From assembly GCA_027004715.1 (NCBI GenBank), contig JALTHG010000099.1, forward strand, positions 1-41,834: a DNA stretch of 41,834 bases, read 5' to 3'. Shown here in pieces: positions 40,427 to 41,834 of this stretch. Under the pieces are notes generated by a model that ran no database searches, was not told where the DNA came from, and saw nothing but the letters and a program-made list of their open reading frames with translations. Position 1 is the first letter of the stretch. Every line of letters begins with the position of its first letter. Source of the DNA: Deltaproteobacteria bacterium. GTDB taxonomy: Bacteria > Desulfobacterota > Dissulfuribacteria > Dissulfuribacterales > UBA3076. The position numbers and the translations under genes were made by a program.

Positions 40427-41834
40427 ATGGTTACTCCAGATCTGACACAGTTCAGGGCGCTGGCCAGAGAGGCCAATATCATACCGGTATGGAGAGAGAT
40501 GGCAGTAGACTTTGACACACCTGTATCTCTGTTTGCAAAGCTGGGAGGAGGCAGCTACTCGTTCCTGCTGGAGAGCCTTGAAGGCGGCGAGAAGTGGGGG
40601 AGGTACAGCTTTATAGGGCTGAGGCCCTTCCTGGTCTTTGCCTGCAAGGGAAAAGACATCTTTACTGATATCAATGGAGAACGCAGGCTCCTATCTGCCA
40701 GTAATCCCATAGATGCCCTGAGAGAGATAATGGCGCAATTCTCTCCTGCAGAGGTGCCGGGTCTCCCCAGGTTTTATGGCGGGGCCGTTGGGTATCTGGG
40801 ATATGATATGGTCCGCTTCATGGAGCGCCTGCCAGAAGACCTCCCTGACACCATGGGATTCCACGATGCAGTGCTCATGTTCCCTGGGCTCGTGCTTGCC
40901 TATGACAATATCAGCCAGACCCTCAAGATCGTTGCCTGCCTAAAGATAGAATCAAAAGACGACGTGGAGTCTGTCTATTCCAGGGGCCTGAATGCAATAG
41001 ACGACGTAGTCCGCCGTATAGAGACAGGGCTGGACTATCCCAGATCTCCCTATGACCAGGTCCCTGTTACTGAACTTGCCCCAGAGGTCTCCCAGGAGCG
41101 CTTTGAGACAATGGTCCGAAGGGCAAAGGAATACATCAGGGCCGGAGACGTCATACAGGTGGTCGTCTCTCAGCGATTCTCCGGTAGAAATTCTATCCCT
41201 ACCTTTGACCTCTATAGGTCCCTGAGGAGGATAAATCCGTCACCATATCTATATTATCTGCACCTGGGCGATGAAGTCCTCATAGGTTCTTCACCTGAGA
41301 TCCTGGTGAGGCTTACAGGCCATGAGATAAATCTGAGGCCTATTGCAGGTACCAGGCCAAGGGGCCACAATCAGGAAGAGGACCTCCGTCTTGAGAAAGA
41401 GCTCCTTGCTGATCCGAAGGAGAGGGCAGAACACCTGATGCTGTTGGACCTTGGAAGAAATGATGTCGGCAGGGTTGCCAGGATGGGGAGCGTGAAGGTG
41501 GATGACTTTATGACCGTGGAACGATATTCCCATGTCATGCACCTGGTCACGGCCGTTACTGGCGAGCTGGAGCAGGGGAAAGATATGTTTGATGTCCTGC
41601 AGGCGTGTTTTCCCGCAGGTACAGTGTCCGGGGCACCAAAGATCAGGGCCATGGAGATCATAGAAGAGCTCGAACACGCCAGGCGTGGACCATATGCCGG
41701 TGCCGTAGGCTATATGGGCTTTTCAGGCAACATGGACCTTGCCATTACCATACGCACACTCTGTCAGAAGAAAGATATGCTCTATCTCCAGGCCGGTGCA
41801 GGCATAGTAGCCGATTCTGATCCTGTCAGGGAAT
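40427..41834 (+). CDS. trpE: Anthranilate synthase component I (3' end cut by window edge)
   Basis: Converts chorismate to anthranilate with ammonia from TrpG. The frame runs from ATG 40427 (GAGGGG eight bases upstream) to the window end, 469 codons. Visible: an N-terminal region with LLESLEGGEKWGRYSFIG, whose LLES..G element is the tryptophan feedback-inhibition site; FYGGAVGYLGYDMVR; and the catalytic domain with AGDVIQVVVSQRF, GSSPEILVRL, RPIAGTRPRG, LLDLGRNDVGRVA, HVMHLVTAVTGEL and FPAGTVSGAPKIRAMEIIEELE. Control is therefore probably double: feedback by tryptophan and attenuation by the leader. Confidence 0.97.
   Translation, partial: MVTPDLTQFRALAREANIIPVWREMAVDFDTPVSLFAKLGGGSYSFLLESLEGGEKWGRYSFIGLRPFLVFACKGKDIFTDINGERRLLSASNPIDALREIMAQFSPAEVPGLPRFYGGAVGYLGYDMVRFMERLPEDLPDTMGFHDAVLMFPGLVLAYDNISQTLKIVACLKIESKDDVESVYSRGLNAIDDVVRRIETGLDYPRSPYDQVPVTELAPEVSQERFETMVRRAKEYIRAGDVIQVVVSQRFSGRNSIPTFDLYRSLRRINPSPYLYYLHLGDEVLIGSSPEILVRLTGHEINLRPIAGTRPRGHNQEEDLRLEKELLADPKERAEHLMLLDLGRNDVGRVARMGSVKVDDFMTVERYSHVMHLVTAVTGELEQGKDMFDVLQACFPAGTVSGAPKIRAMEIIEELEHARRGPYAGAVGYMGFSGNMDLAITIRTLCQKKDMLYLQAGAGIVADSDPVRE

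Noticed and set aside
40246-40518. 90-codon minus-strand frame before trpE
   Set aside because: It covers the leader peptide, attenuator and trpE start on the opposite strand and has no family resemblance.

Overview
The window reads as a chromosomal segment of a Gram-negative, probably anaerobic bacterium of the deltaproteobacterial (Desulfobacterota) type. This is an inference from gene content: lipid A/Kdo genes (waaA, lpxK), FtsH and DegP-type envelope proteases, a sigma-54 activator, FolE2 instead of FolE, a CooC-like ATPase, an AmmeMemoRadiSam protein B, and a stand-alone Pgi of the transaldolase-fusion type. Base composition is moderate, arginine is mostly AGA/AGG, and several starts are TTG or GTG with good ribosome binding sites. 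No phage, integrase, complete insertion sequence or CRISPR array was seen. The genus cannot be named from the sequence.

Layout. 1-6.1 kb (minus): an envelope quality-control run, in transcription order a small hypothetical protein, a left-handed beta-helix protein, PpiC, FtsH, DegP and a DUF1614 membrane protein. 6.2-10.7 kb (plus): a tightly coupled trio of divergent Hsp70, CooC-like ATPase and FolE2, convergent with DUF2065-queA (minus). 12.2-15.6 kb (plus): pdxS-pdxT, a small hypothetical ORF, and prfB with its programmed +1 frameshift, converging on birA. 16.8-17.9 kb: a MEMO-family gene and tRNA-Gln(CTG). 17.9-23.4 kb (minus): fbp, htpX, an EamA transporter, a B12/radical SAM enzyme resembling RiPP maturases, and a TPR protein whose stop lies inside the tRNA gene. 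23.7-26.5 kb: pgi converging on 5-formyltetrahydrofolate cyclo-ligase and a small secreted protein. 26.5-29.1 kb: regulatory and repeat-rich DNA around a sigma-54 response regulator. 29.1-36.3 kb: PilZ, prepilin peptidase, rluB, then waaA-lpxK-BepA-like protease-lspA-trkA. 36.4-41.8 kb: tRNA-Leu(TAA), recD2, a DAHP synthase, and trpE behind a candidate tryptophan attenuator.

The most notable content lies between genes. A MITE-like element of about 150 bp occurs three times, two copies with near-perfect 8-bp flanking direct repeats, plus two fragments. A second short repeat family with GTTCACA/TGTGAAC ends is scattered over six intergenic sites. There are also a 103-bp unit with 11-bp terminal inverted repeats, three tandem TGCAA-N3-TTGCA palindromes, a perfect FNR-type box (TTGAT-N4-ATCAA), a sigma-54 -24/-12 motif next to the sigma-54 activator gene, and a trp leader peptide with WWCW codons followed by an antiterminator/terminator pair.

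The best candidates for unusual biology are the Hsp70/CooC-like/FolE2 operon, the orphan RiPP-maturase-like radical SAM enzyme with a CX4CX2C cluster motif, and the sigma-54 regulatory island.
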